Assembly: GCF_027257175.1 (NCBI RefSeq)
Contig: NZ_JAPFGD010000007.1
Location: 62,001-126,000, forward strand
Reading direction: 5' to 3'
DNA length: 64,000 nt
From: Castellaniella sp. S9
GTDB taxonomy: Bacteria; Pseudomonadota; Gammaproteobacteria; Burkholderiales; Burkholderiaceae_B
The translations under genes were made by a program, and so were the position numbers. The notes below the pieces were generated by a model, which worked only from the letters and a program-made list of their open reading frames with translations, did not search any database and was not told where the DNA came from. Positions 17,153 to 27,231 of the stretch are shown one piece after another (position 1 is the first letter of the stretch; each line of letters opens with the position of its first letter).

Positions 17153-19708
17153 CTAAGCGTCGGGCGATGCCGGCACGGGCGGCCCGAGGTCGGGCAAAGG
17201 CTCGTGCTGGCGCTCGCCCGACTGGAACTGCTGCCAGACCTCGACCGCCCGCATGCGCTGACGCACCACGTCCTCGATTTTTTCGCGCAAAGTCTGGTTG
17301 CCCTCCAGCAGCGTCTTGAAGTCCTTTTCCTGCAGCAACAGCAGGCGGCTATAGCCCAGCGAGTGCGCCCGCGCCTCGAAATCCACGCCTTCGGCCAAGG
17401 CCATTTCGCCAAAAATCTGGCCGCTGCCCAATTCCGCGGTGGTGCCATCGGGCAGGTCCAGGACGACGGCGCCGGAGGCGACGAAATACATGGCCCGCAT
17501 GCGGCCGACCTTCATCGGGATTTCTTGATCCGGCAGCGCCAGGCGGGGCTTGAGCAGGCGCCCGATGGCGGCCAGCGTGGACTCGTCCAGGCCCTCGAAC
17601 AGCGGCACTCGCTGGATCAGCACCTCGGCGGTCAGGGCGATGTCCAGCACGCCGCGATCGTCCAGATAGTCCCAGCGCTGCTCGGCCTGGTCGATCAGGT
17701 CGGAATAGGTCTCGCCGCTGATGAGGTTCTCGGCCAGCATCTCGCGATAGCGCAGGCGCTCCATCGAGCGCGCCATCCGCGTCAGGTAGACCTCCTGCAG
17801 CCACTGCGCATAGACAGGATATTGCAGGCCCAGCGCCTGCAAGGCGGTATCGAGGCGATCGAGGCGCTGGCGATGCGCGGCGATGATGGCCTGCGTGACG
17901 TCGGCGCCCAGCAGGGGCTGCACGTCGGTTTCGGCGAAATGGATCAGGCGACGCGCCACCGACCACTTGCACATGAGGTTGTTGAAACGGCGGGCGAGCT
18001 CGCGCTCGAGCCAGCGCTGAAAGCCGGGCAAGTGGTGCAGGCGCAAGGCGATGCGCAGGCCCAGCGAATAATGCAGATCGCGATCGATCGCATCCTGGAA
18101 TCCGCGCAGGCCGCCGGCACGCACGGCATCGCCCAGACGTTCGGCACGTGCCAGCAATGATTCGGCGGTCCGCCAGTCGACCACCCGCGCCTTGAGGGTC
18201 TCGAAGAACATCTCCTCCTCGCGCCCCGCCAGGATCCCCATCCCGACGGCGATCTTCTGCTCGCGGGTCAATTGCTGCACCTGGGCCGCGCCGACGCCCG
18301 CCTGGCCGGCGTCGAACACATTGTGGATGCGTTCCATCACCTCGTGGGCGATGTGCTCGTTGCGCGCGATCTCGTCGGTCTTGGCGCGCAGCGCCTCGAG
18401 TTCGACGGCCTGCGCCTGATCGCGCAAGGCGCGGTCCACGGGCGACAACTGGTTCAGGCCGAGGCGAAAGATCAAGGGCCGCAGGGTCAGGCCATTGATG
18501 AACAGGGTCATCAGCACGAAGCCCGTGGTCGCCACCGCGATGAACTGACGTGCATCGTGCGGCACGGCGGGCTGTTCGGTCACGGCCAGCGCCAGCGCCA
18601 GCGACACCGCGCCGCGCAGCCCCCCGACCAGCATCACGTCCCGATAGGGGCGGCTGACGCGCGTGCTCAGGCGCATCCATCCCAGCAAGGGCAGCAGGCC
18701 ATGGACAATCACCGCACGCGCCAGGAAGGTCACGATGAAAAGGACCAGGATCAGCAGAACCTCGATCCAGGTGATCTCCGCCATCATGCGCGGGATCAGC
18801 ATGGCGGCAAACACGAAAATCAGCGAATTCGCCCAGAAACCGAACTGCGCCCAGGCGCTGGACAGTTGCTCGAAGGTGGTGGGCGACAGGCGGGTGCGGC
18901 CGGTCGAATTCACGACCAGGCCGGCGATCACCGTGGCCACCACCCCGGAGACCCCCAGGTAATGCTCGGAGACGAAGAAGGTCAGGTAGGCCAGGGCCAC
19001 GGTCAGGGTCACCTCGGCGGTGGGCCAGCCCCGCAGCCAGATGAACAGGCTGGTCGTCACCTTGCCGATGACGAATCCTGCCAGGCCGCCGCCCAGGAAA
19101 CTGATCAGAAAACCCTGCAGGACCGCCGCCGCCGACGGTGTGCCGCCCTGGAACATGACCGTCAGCAGCACGGAATACAGGGCGATCGAGGCCGCGTCGT
19201 TGAACAGCGCCTCGCCCTCGACCAGATTCATGAGGCGGCGCGGCGCGCCGACCTCGCGGAAAATGCCGACCACGGCAACCGGGTCCGTGGTCGCCACGAT
19301 GGCGCCCAGCATCAGGCACACCACCAGGCTGTACGGCGAAACCGCCGCCAGCGAAAATCCCACCGCCAGCGTGCACACGACCACCGCGACGATCGCCATC
19401 ACCAGGATGGGGCTGATGTCGTCCATCAGACGGCGCACGTTCATGGACAGCGCGGTCTCGAACAGCAGCACCGGCAGGAACACGTACAGGAAGGTCTCGG
19501 ACGAGATCTCGAAGTGCTCGAGCGTGTCGAGGAAATCCACCATCACGGCCGGCGCCCAATCGTGCACGTGGATGATGACCCCGAGGATGAAACCCACGAT
19601 GGCCAGCAGCACCGAATACGGCAGGCGCAGGCGGCCCGCCAGCGGCGGCATGAAGGACACCAGGGCCAAGAGGCCCGCGAGGCCGAATACCAGGAGGCCT
19701 ACTTTCAT
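17153..19708 (-). CDS. CPA1-family cation/proton antiporter with C-terminal cyclic-nucleotide-binding-like domain
   Basis: 851 residues. The first ~410 form a sodium/proton exchanger core of 12-13 helices, with MLGAIVATTDPVAVVGIFRE and EGEALFNDAASIALY carrying the acidic residues typical of NhaP/NHE exchangers. A long cytoplasmic helical region follows (about 430-700). The last ~130 residues look like a cyclic-nucleotide-binding domain, with the cupin-like strand GAVVLDLPDGTTAELGSG and the cassette-like FGEMALAEG near residue 770. It could link pH or ion homeostasis to a nucleotide signal; ligand and ion are not determinable. It is convergent with sco. Confidence 0.85.
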   Translation of the reverse strand: MKVGLLVFGLAGLLALVSFMPPLAGRLRLPYSVLLAIVGFILGVIIHVHDWAPAVMVDFLDTLEHFEISSETFLYVFLPVLLFETALSMNVRRLMDDISPILVMAIVAVVVCTLAVGFSLAAVSPYSLVVCLMLGAIVATTDPVAVVGIFREVGAPRRLMNLVEGEALFNDAASIALYSVLLTVMFQGGTPSAAAVLQGFLISFLGGGLAGFVIGKVTTSLFIWLRGWPTAEVTLTVALAYLTFFVSEHYLGVSGVVATVIAGLVVNSTGRTRLSPTTFEQLSSAWAQFGFWANSLIFVFAAMLIPRMMAEITWIEVLLILVLFIVTFLARAVIVHGLLPLLGWMRLSTRVSRPYRDVMLVGGLRGAVSLALALAVTEQPAVPHDARQFIAVATTGFVLMTLFINGLTLRPLIFRLGLNQLSPVDRALRDQAQAVELEALRAKTDEIARNEHIAHEVMERIHNVFDAGQAGVGAAQVQQLTREQKIAVGMGILAGREEEMFFETLKARVVDWRTAESLLARAERLGDAVRAGGLRGFQDAIDRDLHYSLGLRIALRLHHLPGFQRWLERELARRFNNLMCKWSVARRLIHFAETDVQPLLGADVTQAIIAAHRQRLDRLDTALQALGLQYPVYAQWLQEVYLTRMARSMERLRYREMLAENLISGETYSDLIDQAEQRWDYLDDRGVLDIALTAEVLIQRVPLFEGLDESTLAAIGRLLKPRLALPDQEIPMKVGRMRAMYFVASGAVVLDLPDGTTAELGSGQIFGEMALAEGVDFEARAHSLGYSRLLLLQEKDFKTLLEGNQTLREKIEDVVRQRMRAVEVWQQFQSGERQHEPLPDLGPPVPASPDA

Positions 19709-19841
19709 GAGCGGTGGTCGATGAGAAGGGATGCCCTAAAAGGATAGCGGTTTTGCGGTCGGTCCGGCGGAGAGGATGTAAAAAAACCGGCGCGATGCGT
19801 TGGAAGGCTTGCCCGTGATTGGCGTACGATGGCGCTTCTGA

Positions 19842-20663
19842 ATGAAGCTTGGATATGAAGTGATGTCGGCATCGCTGCTAACGGACGTTTCGATCGGCGC
19901 CCTGATCATCCGCATGATCGCGACGGCCTTCGTCGTGATCGCCGTCACCTGGTCGGTGGGCGCGTTCGGGCCGCGCATCGGCGGGGCACTGGCGGGTTTG
20001 CCGATCGTGCTCGGTCCCGGCTTTTATTTCCTCGGCGCCCAGGCTTCCGCGCCATTCATCGCCCAGGCCGCCACATACGCCCTGTTGTCGCTGTGCGCCA
20101 CCCAGCTTTTTTTGCTGGCCTACCTGGCGGCGGCGTACCGGGCGAGGCCCTGGGCGGCCCTGGCCGGCGCCCTCGCCGTCTGGCTGCTGGCGGCGGCCCT
20201 GCTGCGCCTCCTGCCCGCCGAGGTCTGGCTGGCGGCGGGTCTGTTCGTCCTGACGACATGGGCCTGCTGGTCTCTCGGCGCACGCTTCCTGCCCCTGGTT
20301 CCCACGGCCAAGGGCAAGGTCGGCGGTACGGGCCTGCTGCTCCTGAGGGGTCTGCTGGCCGGCGTGCTGGTGGCCGCCGTGACCACCCTGAGCCAGCGGC
20401 TGGGGGCAGCCGGATCGGGGCTGCTGTTGGCCTTTCCGATCAGCTATACCGTGATCGCAGTGACGATCCACCAGCGCATCGGCAGCGCCGGCGCTCGCGA
20501 TCACGCAGGGATCATGGCAGGCGGCGTTGGGAATCGCGCTCGCGGCATCGGTCGCCATCACGCTCTGGCTGGTCCAAGCCGCGGCCAGACCAAAAAAAAG
20601 GGATACCCATGCGGGTATCCCGTGAACATCCGCTTCGATAGGGAGGGGAAGAGGAGAAGCTGA
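19842..20663 (+). pseudogene. Integral membrane protein gene with a 3-prime frameshift
   Basis: The first ~215 codons encode a very hydrophobic protein with about seven membrane helices (for example GALAGLPIVLGPGFYFLG and LLLLRGLLAGVLVAAVTTL). Family not recognised. A second possible start is ATG 19863. At about 20481-20493 the hydrophobic reading moves to the +1 frame, where GIALAASVAITLWLVQ forms a good final helix and ends at TGA 20623-20625. The original frame instead runs on as polar, basic sequence to 20663. So the last helix is displaced by an indel in a GC-rich run, either a real mutation or a sequence error. The gene is divergent from the antiporter. Confidence 0.6.
20592..20621 (-). 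terminator. Rho-independent terminator for rpoH
   Basis: A perfect 9-bp stem GGGATACCC-ATGC-GGGTATCCC (20600-20621) is followed, on the minus strand, by eight T residues (A-run 20592-20599 on the plus strand). It lies about 215 bp after the rpoH stop and inside the 3-prime end of the frameshifted membrane-protein gene. The gap 20664-20837 between the two genes holds no supportable gene. Confidence 0.88.
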
Positions 20664-20837
20664 AGCGGACGACAAGACCCTTGCAGCCCGTGGGGCCGCT
20701 GGTGAGTCCATGATGGATTAGTCCGCCCGCGGACCTGAAAGTTTCCGCCAGGGCCGCGCTGAAGTGCAAAAAATTATGACGTTGCTGAGATGCGCGTCAA
20801 CGGGCCGGTCACCGGCCTGTTGGGTGCTCGTCGGCGG

Positions 20838-21740
<903 letters not shown>

Positions 21741-21778
21741 GTTCGGATAGTCCTCGAAGGGAGATTCCCAGAGATATG

Positions 21779-21805
21779 TTAGCACTCTATAGGGAGGAGT
21801 GCTAA
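21779..21805. promoter_or_regulatory. CIRCE operator (HrcA-binding inverted repeat) upstream of rpoH
   Basis: TTAGCACTC-N9-GAGTGCTAA, an exact match to the CIRCE consensus, 38 bp before the rpoH start. A TATAGA hexamer lies in the 9-bp spacer on the minus strand and could be part of the promoter. HrcA bound here would repress rpoH until heat or misfolded protein relieves it. The repeat is perfect over both 9-bp arms, so chance occurrence is very unlikely. Confidence 0.95.
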
Positions 21806-21864
21806 TCCCTGCCTGACATACCATGAGACCGCGTCGGCGCCGAAAAGTTTCCTTCCGCGGGGTC

Positions 21865-22749
21865 CTAGCGCATCCAGGCCAACGTCACCTGGGCCCTCAT
21901 GACCCCGCCCGGTTCCAGGATCCGCCATCCGGTGCCCGCTGCGCCGGCAGCCGCCAGGTTGAAGGCGTTGCTGACGTGACTGACGGGCTCCACGCACAGA
22001 TACCGTCCCCGAGGCGCATGCAGCACCGCCTGGTGCAGATCGGTGTCGATCCGCAGCCCCGGTCCCGCCTCCCACGCCAGCTCGCAGGTCCCGTCCCAAT
22101 CCGCCAGATAGGCGGTCCAGGTGTCGGCCCCCCGGGCCCACGTGGTCTGCGTGTTCGGACGCGGACGCACGGCGATTTCCTCCTCGTGCTCCCAGAGGGT
22201 CGCGGCCCGCAGCCGAGCCTGCAAGGCGGTGAAATACGGGTGCAGGCCCAGGCCCGCCGGCATCGCCTCCGCCGACTGGTTGGTGAGCGCCAAGCCCACC
22301 GTCAGTCCCGACTCCGCCAGGCGGACCGCCTGATCCAGCCGCCACGCCCAGGGCCAGCCCGCGGCGCCCGGCGGATGCTCGTAGCGCATGTCCACATGGT
22401 TCCCACCGACCGTCAGCACATGCCAGCGGCCGGCTTGCGCATGACCGTGCAAGGGGTGTGCCTGGCCGGGATACCGATCCAGCCGCAGGACGCGTCCCCG
22501 CCAATGCAGGCGCCCGTCGCGGATGCGATTGGAAAAGGGCGCCAGGGGGAACATGCCGCCCTTGGGCCAGGCGTCCGCCGGCCAGCCGTCCGCCTGGACC
22601 GGCACCAGCCAGTCGCGCCGGCCGGCGGAGGTCTCGCTGGACAGGCTGAGGACGCGGCCGCCCGCATCGGGCGCCAGTACCGCCGAATGCGGCCCGCAAT
22701 CCAGGCGGATGCGGGCCTCGGCCCGGGCATCCATCCAGCCCGGCATCAT
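21865..22749 (-). CDS. Aldose 1-epimerase (mutarotase) family protein
   Basis: 294 residues of the galactose-mutarotase beta-sandwich family. Family features seen are FPLAPFSNRIRDGRLHWRG, the histidine motif HPLHGHAQAGRW (about residues 97-108), LGLHPYFTAL with the second histidine, and a late glutamate in YLCVEPVSHV. It interconverts anomers of free sugars. It lies 24 bp after the last permease of the ABC transporter, suggesting it conditions the imported sugar or sugar-acid. Substrate not determinable. Confidence 0.85.
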   Translation of the reverse strand: MMPGWMDARAEARIRLDCGPHSAVLAPDAGGRVLSLSSETSAGRRDWLVPVQADGWPADAWPKGGMFPLAPFSNRIRDGRLHWRGRVLRLDRYPGQAHPLHGHAQAGRWHVLTVGGNHVDMRYEHPPGAAGWPWAWRLDQAVRLAESGLTVGLALTNQSAEAMPAGLGLHPYFTALQARLRAATLWEHEEEIAVRPRPNTQTTWARGADTWTAYLADWDGTCELAWEAGPGLRIDTDLHQAVLHAPRGRYLCVEPVSHVSNAFNLAAAGAAGTGWRILEPGGVMRAQVTLAWMR

Positions 22750-22773
22750 CCCCGGGCCGCTCCGCCGCCCGCC

Positions 22774-23712
22774 TCAGGCCTCACGCGGCGCCTCCTTGAC
22801 GCGGCTCACGAGCTGGGTCGGGCTGACGTAACGCAGGGCGATCAGTACCCACACCAGCGTGATGGCCATGTAGATCATGGCCATGGCGTCGATCGCCTGC
22901 GGCGCCCGCACACCGGTCGAGAACACCGCGTAGTACAGCGCCACGACCAAGGTCTGTGAGGACGGCCCCGCGGTAAAGAACGTCAACTCGAACATGCCGA
23001 TGGTGCGCACCAGGACCAGCAGCCCCGCCGCCAGCATGCCGGGCACCAGCAGCGGCAGCAGCACGTGGCGGAAGTACTGGGCCGTATTGGCGCCGAAGAT
23101 GCGCGCCACGGACTCCAGTCCCGGATCGATCTGCTCGATGAAGGGCGTCATCACCAGGATCACAAAAGGCAGCGCGGGCACCAGGTTCGACAGGATCACG
23201 CCCGCCAGCGTCCCGCCGACGCCGATCTCGTACATGGCCGTGGCCATCGGAATGCCGTAAGTGACCGGCGGCACCATCATGGGCAGCAGGACCAGCAGCA
23301 TGACCAGCCGCTTGCCCGGAAATCGCGCGCGCGCCAGCCCATAGGCCGCGGGTACGCCCAGGACGATGGACAGGACCACCACCGACACCACCACCTGGAT
23401 GGTCACCCACAAGACATGGGCCAGCTGGAATTCGTCCCAGGCCCGGCCATACCACTGCAGCGTCACGCCTTCGGGCAAGGGCGTGCCGAACCAGCGCGTG
23501 GCCACCGAATTGACGGCCACCGTCGCGATCATGAACACCACATTCAGCAGGAAGAACCCCATCACGGACCAGATGGTGAAACGCCACACCCGGTTCCAGC
23601 CCTGCCCGCCCTTGAGGCTCGCCGCGCCGTTCGTCGTTTCTCGTGTCATTGCTTTCCCCTTGGCCGGCCCGCCGGCCGTCTCCCCCTCGAGGGTTTGCTC
23701 GAGCGCGCTCAT
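22774..23712 (-). CDS. ABC transporter permease (polyamine/opine-type family)
   Basis: 312 residues with six membrane helices after a polar N-terminal extension of about 35 residues. The cytoplasmic loop ESVARIFGANTAQYFRHVLLP is the EAA-type motif that contacts the ATPase. It overlaps the preceding permease gene by 4 bp and precedes the epimerase gene. With the other three genes it forms a binding-protein-dependent importer; the subfamily is the PotB/PotC-like class that imports polyamines, opines, phosphonates and also acidic compounds. Confidence 0.87.
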   Translation of the reverse strand: MSALEQTLEGETAGGPAKGKAMTRETTNGAASLKGGQGWNRVWRFTIWSVMGFFLLNVVFMIATVAVNSVATRWFGTPLPEGVTLQWYGRAWDEFQLAHVLWVTIQVVVSVVVLSIVLGVPAAYGLARARFPGKRLVMLLVLLPMMVPPVTYGIPMATAMYEIGVGGTLAGVILSNLVPALPFVILVMTPFIEQIDPGLESVARIFGANTAQYFRHVLLPLLVPGMLAAGLLVLVRTIGMFELTFFTAGPSSQTLVVALYYAVFSTGVRAPQAIDAMAMIYMAITLVWVLIALRYVSPTQLVSRVKEAPREA

Positions 23713-24580
23713 CCCTTGCCTCCGGTCGTCGGGCCGCTGTAGAACGCCCGCCGGAAGGCGAACATCGCGCAGATGATCAGCAATTGGACGAAGCCCATGA
23801 CGATGGCGATCGCCGAGGCCATCCCGTAGTCGTATTGCTCGAAGGCCGCCTCGTAGGCCGCGATTGAAATGACCCGTGTGGGCCCCGCCGGCGCGCCCAG
23901 CAGGATGGCGGACGGGAACACCGCGAAAGCCTGCACGAAGGACAACGCGGCCGCCATGGTGAGCCCCGGCACCAGCAAGGGAAAGTAGATCAGGCGGAAC
24001 TGATTCCAGGAATTTGCACCCAGCGTGCCGGCCGCGCGCGCCAGCGTCGGATCGATGCCCGAGATATACGACAGCGTCAGCAGGAAGGCAAAGGGAAAGC
24101 CCGAAATGATCAGGGAGATCAGCACGCCCCAGAAGTTATGGGTCAGCCGGACCTCGTCCATGTACAAATGCAAGCCTTGCAGGGCCTGCGGGAACCAGCC
24201 CGAGGGGCCGTAGAACGTCAACATGCCGTCGGCGATCAGCACGGTGCCCAAGGTGATCGGGATCACCAGCAAGGTCGTGACGATACGCTGGGCGGGCGTG
24301 TTGCGGCGCAGCGCGAAGGCCACGGGCACGGACACCCCCACATTGATGATCGTGGCCGGAACCGCGAGCTTGAGCGTCACCCACAGGGTGCCCCACTGGG
24401 TGGGGTCGGTAAAAAAGTGCACATAGTTGTACCAGACGCTGGGATTGTCCAGCGGCTGGAAAGAGATCCCCACCCCGTAGAGAAAGGGATAGATGAACAG
24501 CGCCAGCAGCAGCAGGACCGCGGGCGCCACCAGCCAGCCGCGCCGGTCGCGCGGCGGCTTCAGAGTCAGCGCGCCTACGC

Positions 24581-24584
<4 letters not shown>
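23709..24584 (-). CDS. ABC transporter permease (polyamine/opine-type family)
   Basis: 291 residues, six membrane helices, starting with a short basic segment (LKPPRDRRGW) before helix 1. The EAA-like loop is ARAAGTLGANSWNQFRLIYFP (about residues 175-195, cited in part). It overlaps the ATPase gene and the second permease gene by 4 bp each, so all are translated together. It pairs with the 22774-23712 permease as the heterodimeric channel. Confidence 0.87.
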
Positions 24585-25660
<1,076 letters not shown>

Positions 25661-25742
25661 ATTCTGTCGGTTCCATTGGTTTCGGGGCGCAGCCCCACGG
25701 CGCGGCACGGTCGGCAAGCCGCCCGCGCTGCGCCGGTGGCGC

Positions 25743-26912
25743 TTACTTCTTGAGCGCGCCGACTTCAGTGTCCCACTTGCGGAACGCCTCGACCATGGTC
25801 TTGGGATCCAGCGGCACCGCATGCGGGCGGCGGGCGATCAGCTCGGCGTACTCGGGACGGCCGAACTTCTCGATGATTTCCTGGCTTTCCTTGGGCGCGG
25901 CCGACAGCGGCACGTCGCGGATCGCCGGGCCGGGATAGAAGTAGCCGGCGTCATAGGTCATGGCCTGCTGCTTGGGCTGCATCATGTACTTGAGCAGCTT
26001 GAACAGGACCTGGCGCTTTTCCTCGGACACCCCCTTGGGAATCACCATGTAGTGCGCGTCGTTCACCCAGGTAAAGTTGTCGAAGGCCTGGATCTTGAAC
26101 TCGGCCGGCACCACGCCCAGGGCGCGCGGATTGATATCCCAGCCGGTGACCGTCACCGTCATGTCGCGGCTGCCCTCGCCCAGTTCCTTCATGACGGCCC
26201 CGGTGCCGCCCGGATAGTAGGGCACGCACTCGTTGAGCTTCTTGAGGTAGTCCCAGGTCTTGTCCCAGCCATTGACCGGATCGTAGGGATCCTTGTCGCC
26301 CAGCAGATAGGGCAGGCCCATCAGGAAGGTGCGCCCCGGGCCGGAGTTCGCCGGGCGCGCATAGATGAACTTGTTCGGGTTCGCCTGGCACCAGGCCAGC
26401 AACTCGGCGGGCGTCTTGGGCGGATTGTCGACCTTGGCGGGGTTGTATTCCAGGAAGGGGCCGGCGGGCATGAAAGTGACCTCGAGCCCGTAGCCTTGCG
26501 CCAGCTCCTGCATGCGGGCCGGGCCGCGGTCATACTGGGTCAGGATGCCCTTGAACTCGGTCTCGTACTTGGGAAACAGCTGCAACCACAGGTCTTGTTC
26601 GATCCCGGCGGACAGGGCGTCGGTCCCGGTCAGGACCAGGTCGATGTCCGAGCGGCCGGCGTTCTGCATGGCCTTGATCTTGCCCGGCAGCTGGGGCGAC
26701 GGCGCCTTGGTGAACGTGATGCGGCCCACCAGGTCGGGATTCTCATCGCGGAAGTTCTCCATGGCCTTCTGGGTGAGGGCCAGGTTCCCGGCCACGTCGA
26801 CCACGTTGATGTCCACGGGCGCGGCCTGTGCGGTCGCCGCGGCGCATGCCACCGCCAGCGCGCTCGCCAAGGTGCGCAGCCGGCCGTGGCGGGCGCTCTT
26901 GAGTGCGTTCAT
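25743..26912 (-). CDS. ABC transporter periplasmic solute-binding protein
   Basis: 389 residues from ATG 26912. A classic signal peptide has a basic start, a hydrophobic core (about residues 14-27) and cleavage after AQA (about residue 31). The mature part is a two-lobed binding protein like those paired with PotABC-type importers. It is the first gene of the importer operon. The promoter carries one copy of the GntR-type 13-mer, and genes for glucarate and galactarate breakdown lie next to it, so an aldaric or uronic acid ligand is the best inference; the sequence itself does not fix the ligand. Confidence 0.85.
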   Translation of the reverse strand: MNALKSARHGRLRTLASALAVACAAATAQAAPVDINVVDVAGNLALTQKAMENFRDENPDLVGRITFTKAPSPQLPGKIKAMQNAGRSDIDLVLTGTDALSAGIEQDLWLQLFPKYETEFKGILTQYDRGPARMQELAQGYGLEVTFMPAGPFLEYNPAKVDNPPKTPAELLAWCQANPNKFIYARPANSGPGRTFLMGLPYLLGDKDPYDPVNGWDKTWDYLKKLNECVPYYPGGTGAVMKELGEGSRDMTVTVTGWDINPRALGVVPAEFKIQAFDNFTWVNDAHYMVIPKGVSEEKRQVLFKLLKYMMQPKQQAMTYDAGYFYPGPAIRDVPLSAAPKESQEIIEKFGRPEYAELIARRPHAVPLDPKTMVEAFRKWDTEVGALKK

Positions 26913-27001
26913 GTGTCGTCTCCTTGCTCTTTCAGTAAGCGTTGTTGGATCGCGTGATTCTCGATGATTCCGCAGACCCGGGCGGGCCGGCGTCTTCATA
27001 A

Positions 27002-27014
27002 GTCATCATATAAC
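27002..27014. promoter_or_regulatory. Aldarate operator copy 1 (GTCATCATATAAC)
   Basis: One of six related 13-mers (consensus GTYRTCRTAYRAC). It sits 90 bp upstream of the solute-binding-protein start. With flanks it reads AGTCATCATATAACTAA, one base from the best copy at 31238. Confidence 0.75.
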
Positions 27015-27034
27015 TAAGGACCGGAATTTGACAA
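27005..27034 (-). promoter_or_regulatory. Candidate promoter of the ABC importer operon
   Basis: On the minus strand TTGTCA (27029-27034) and TATGAT (27005-27010) are 18 bp apart. The -10 lies inside the operator copy at 27002-27014, which fits steric repression by the GntR-family protein. A small repeat TTGAC-AATC-GTCAA (27028-27041) overlaps the -35. Confidence 0.5.
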
Positions 27035-27192
27035 TCGTCAATCATGCTTTTTCCTGGGATTCCCCCCACTCTCGCGGAATTCGATTATTTACTTATATTA
27101 TTGAATAAAAAGGATATTTATTGAAATCTGAAAATTTTCTAGGTGAATTCCCTAGTAGCTGCGAGATAAGGGCTTCCCCTAAATTCGCTCAT
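27015..27192. other. AT-rich divergent control region without a gene
   Basis: The gap between the binding-protein gene and gudD spans 319 bp (26913-27231) and is clearly richer in A/T than the genes around it, notably 27085-27150. It holds two operator copies, one at each end, and several TATA-like stretches that prevent assigning one gudD promoter. The gudD frame is open back to 27121 but that part is AT-rich, lacks a ribosome site and is not conserved. Confidence 0.6.
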
Positions 27193-27205
27193 GTTATACG
27201 ACAAC
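27193..27205. promoter_or_regulatory. Aldarate operator copy 2 (minus-strand GTTGTCGTATAAC)
   Basis: Plus strand ATGTTATACGACAACAT (27191-27207) is a near-palindrome ending 25 bp before the gudD start. It matches the other copies when read on the minus strand. Confidence 0.75.
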
Positions 27206-27231
27206 ATAAGTCAATTCATCGGGAAATTTCC

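Noticed and set aside
17349..19559. 736-codon minus-strand frame inside the antiporter gene
   Set aside because: Out-of-frame shadow of the antiporter; translation is arginine/glycine/proline-rich without domains.
20803..20817. GGCCGG-TCA-CCGGCC hairpin just after the rpoH stop as its terminator
   Set aside because: No T tract follows it on the minus strand; the hairpin at 20592-20621 has a perfect stem and eight T residues.
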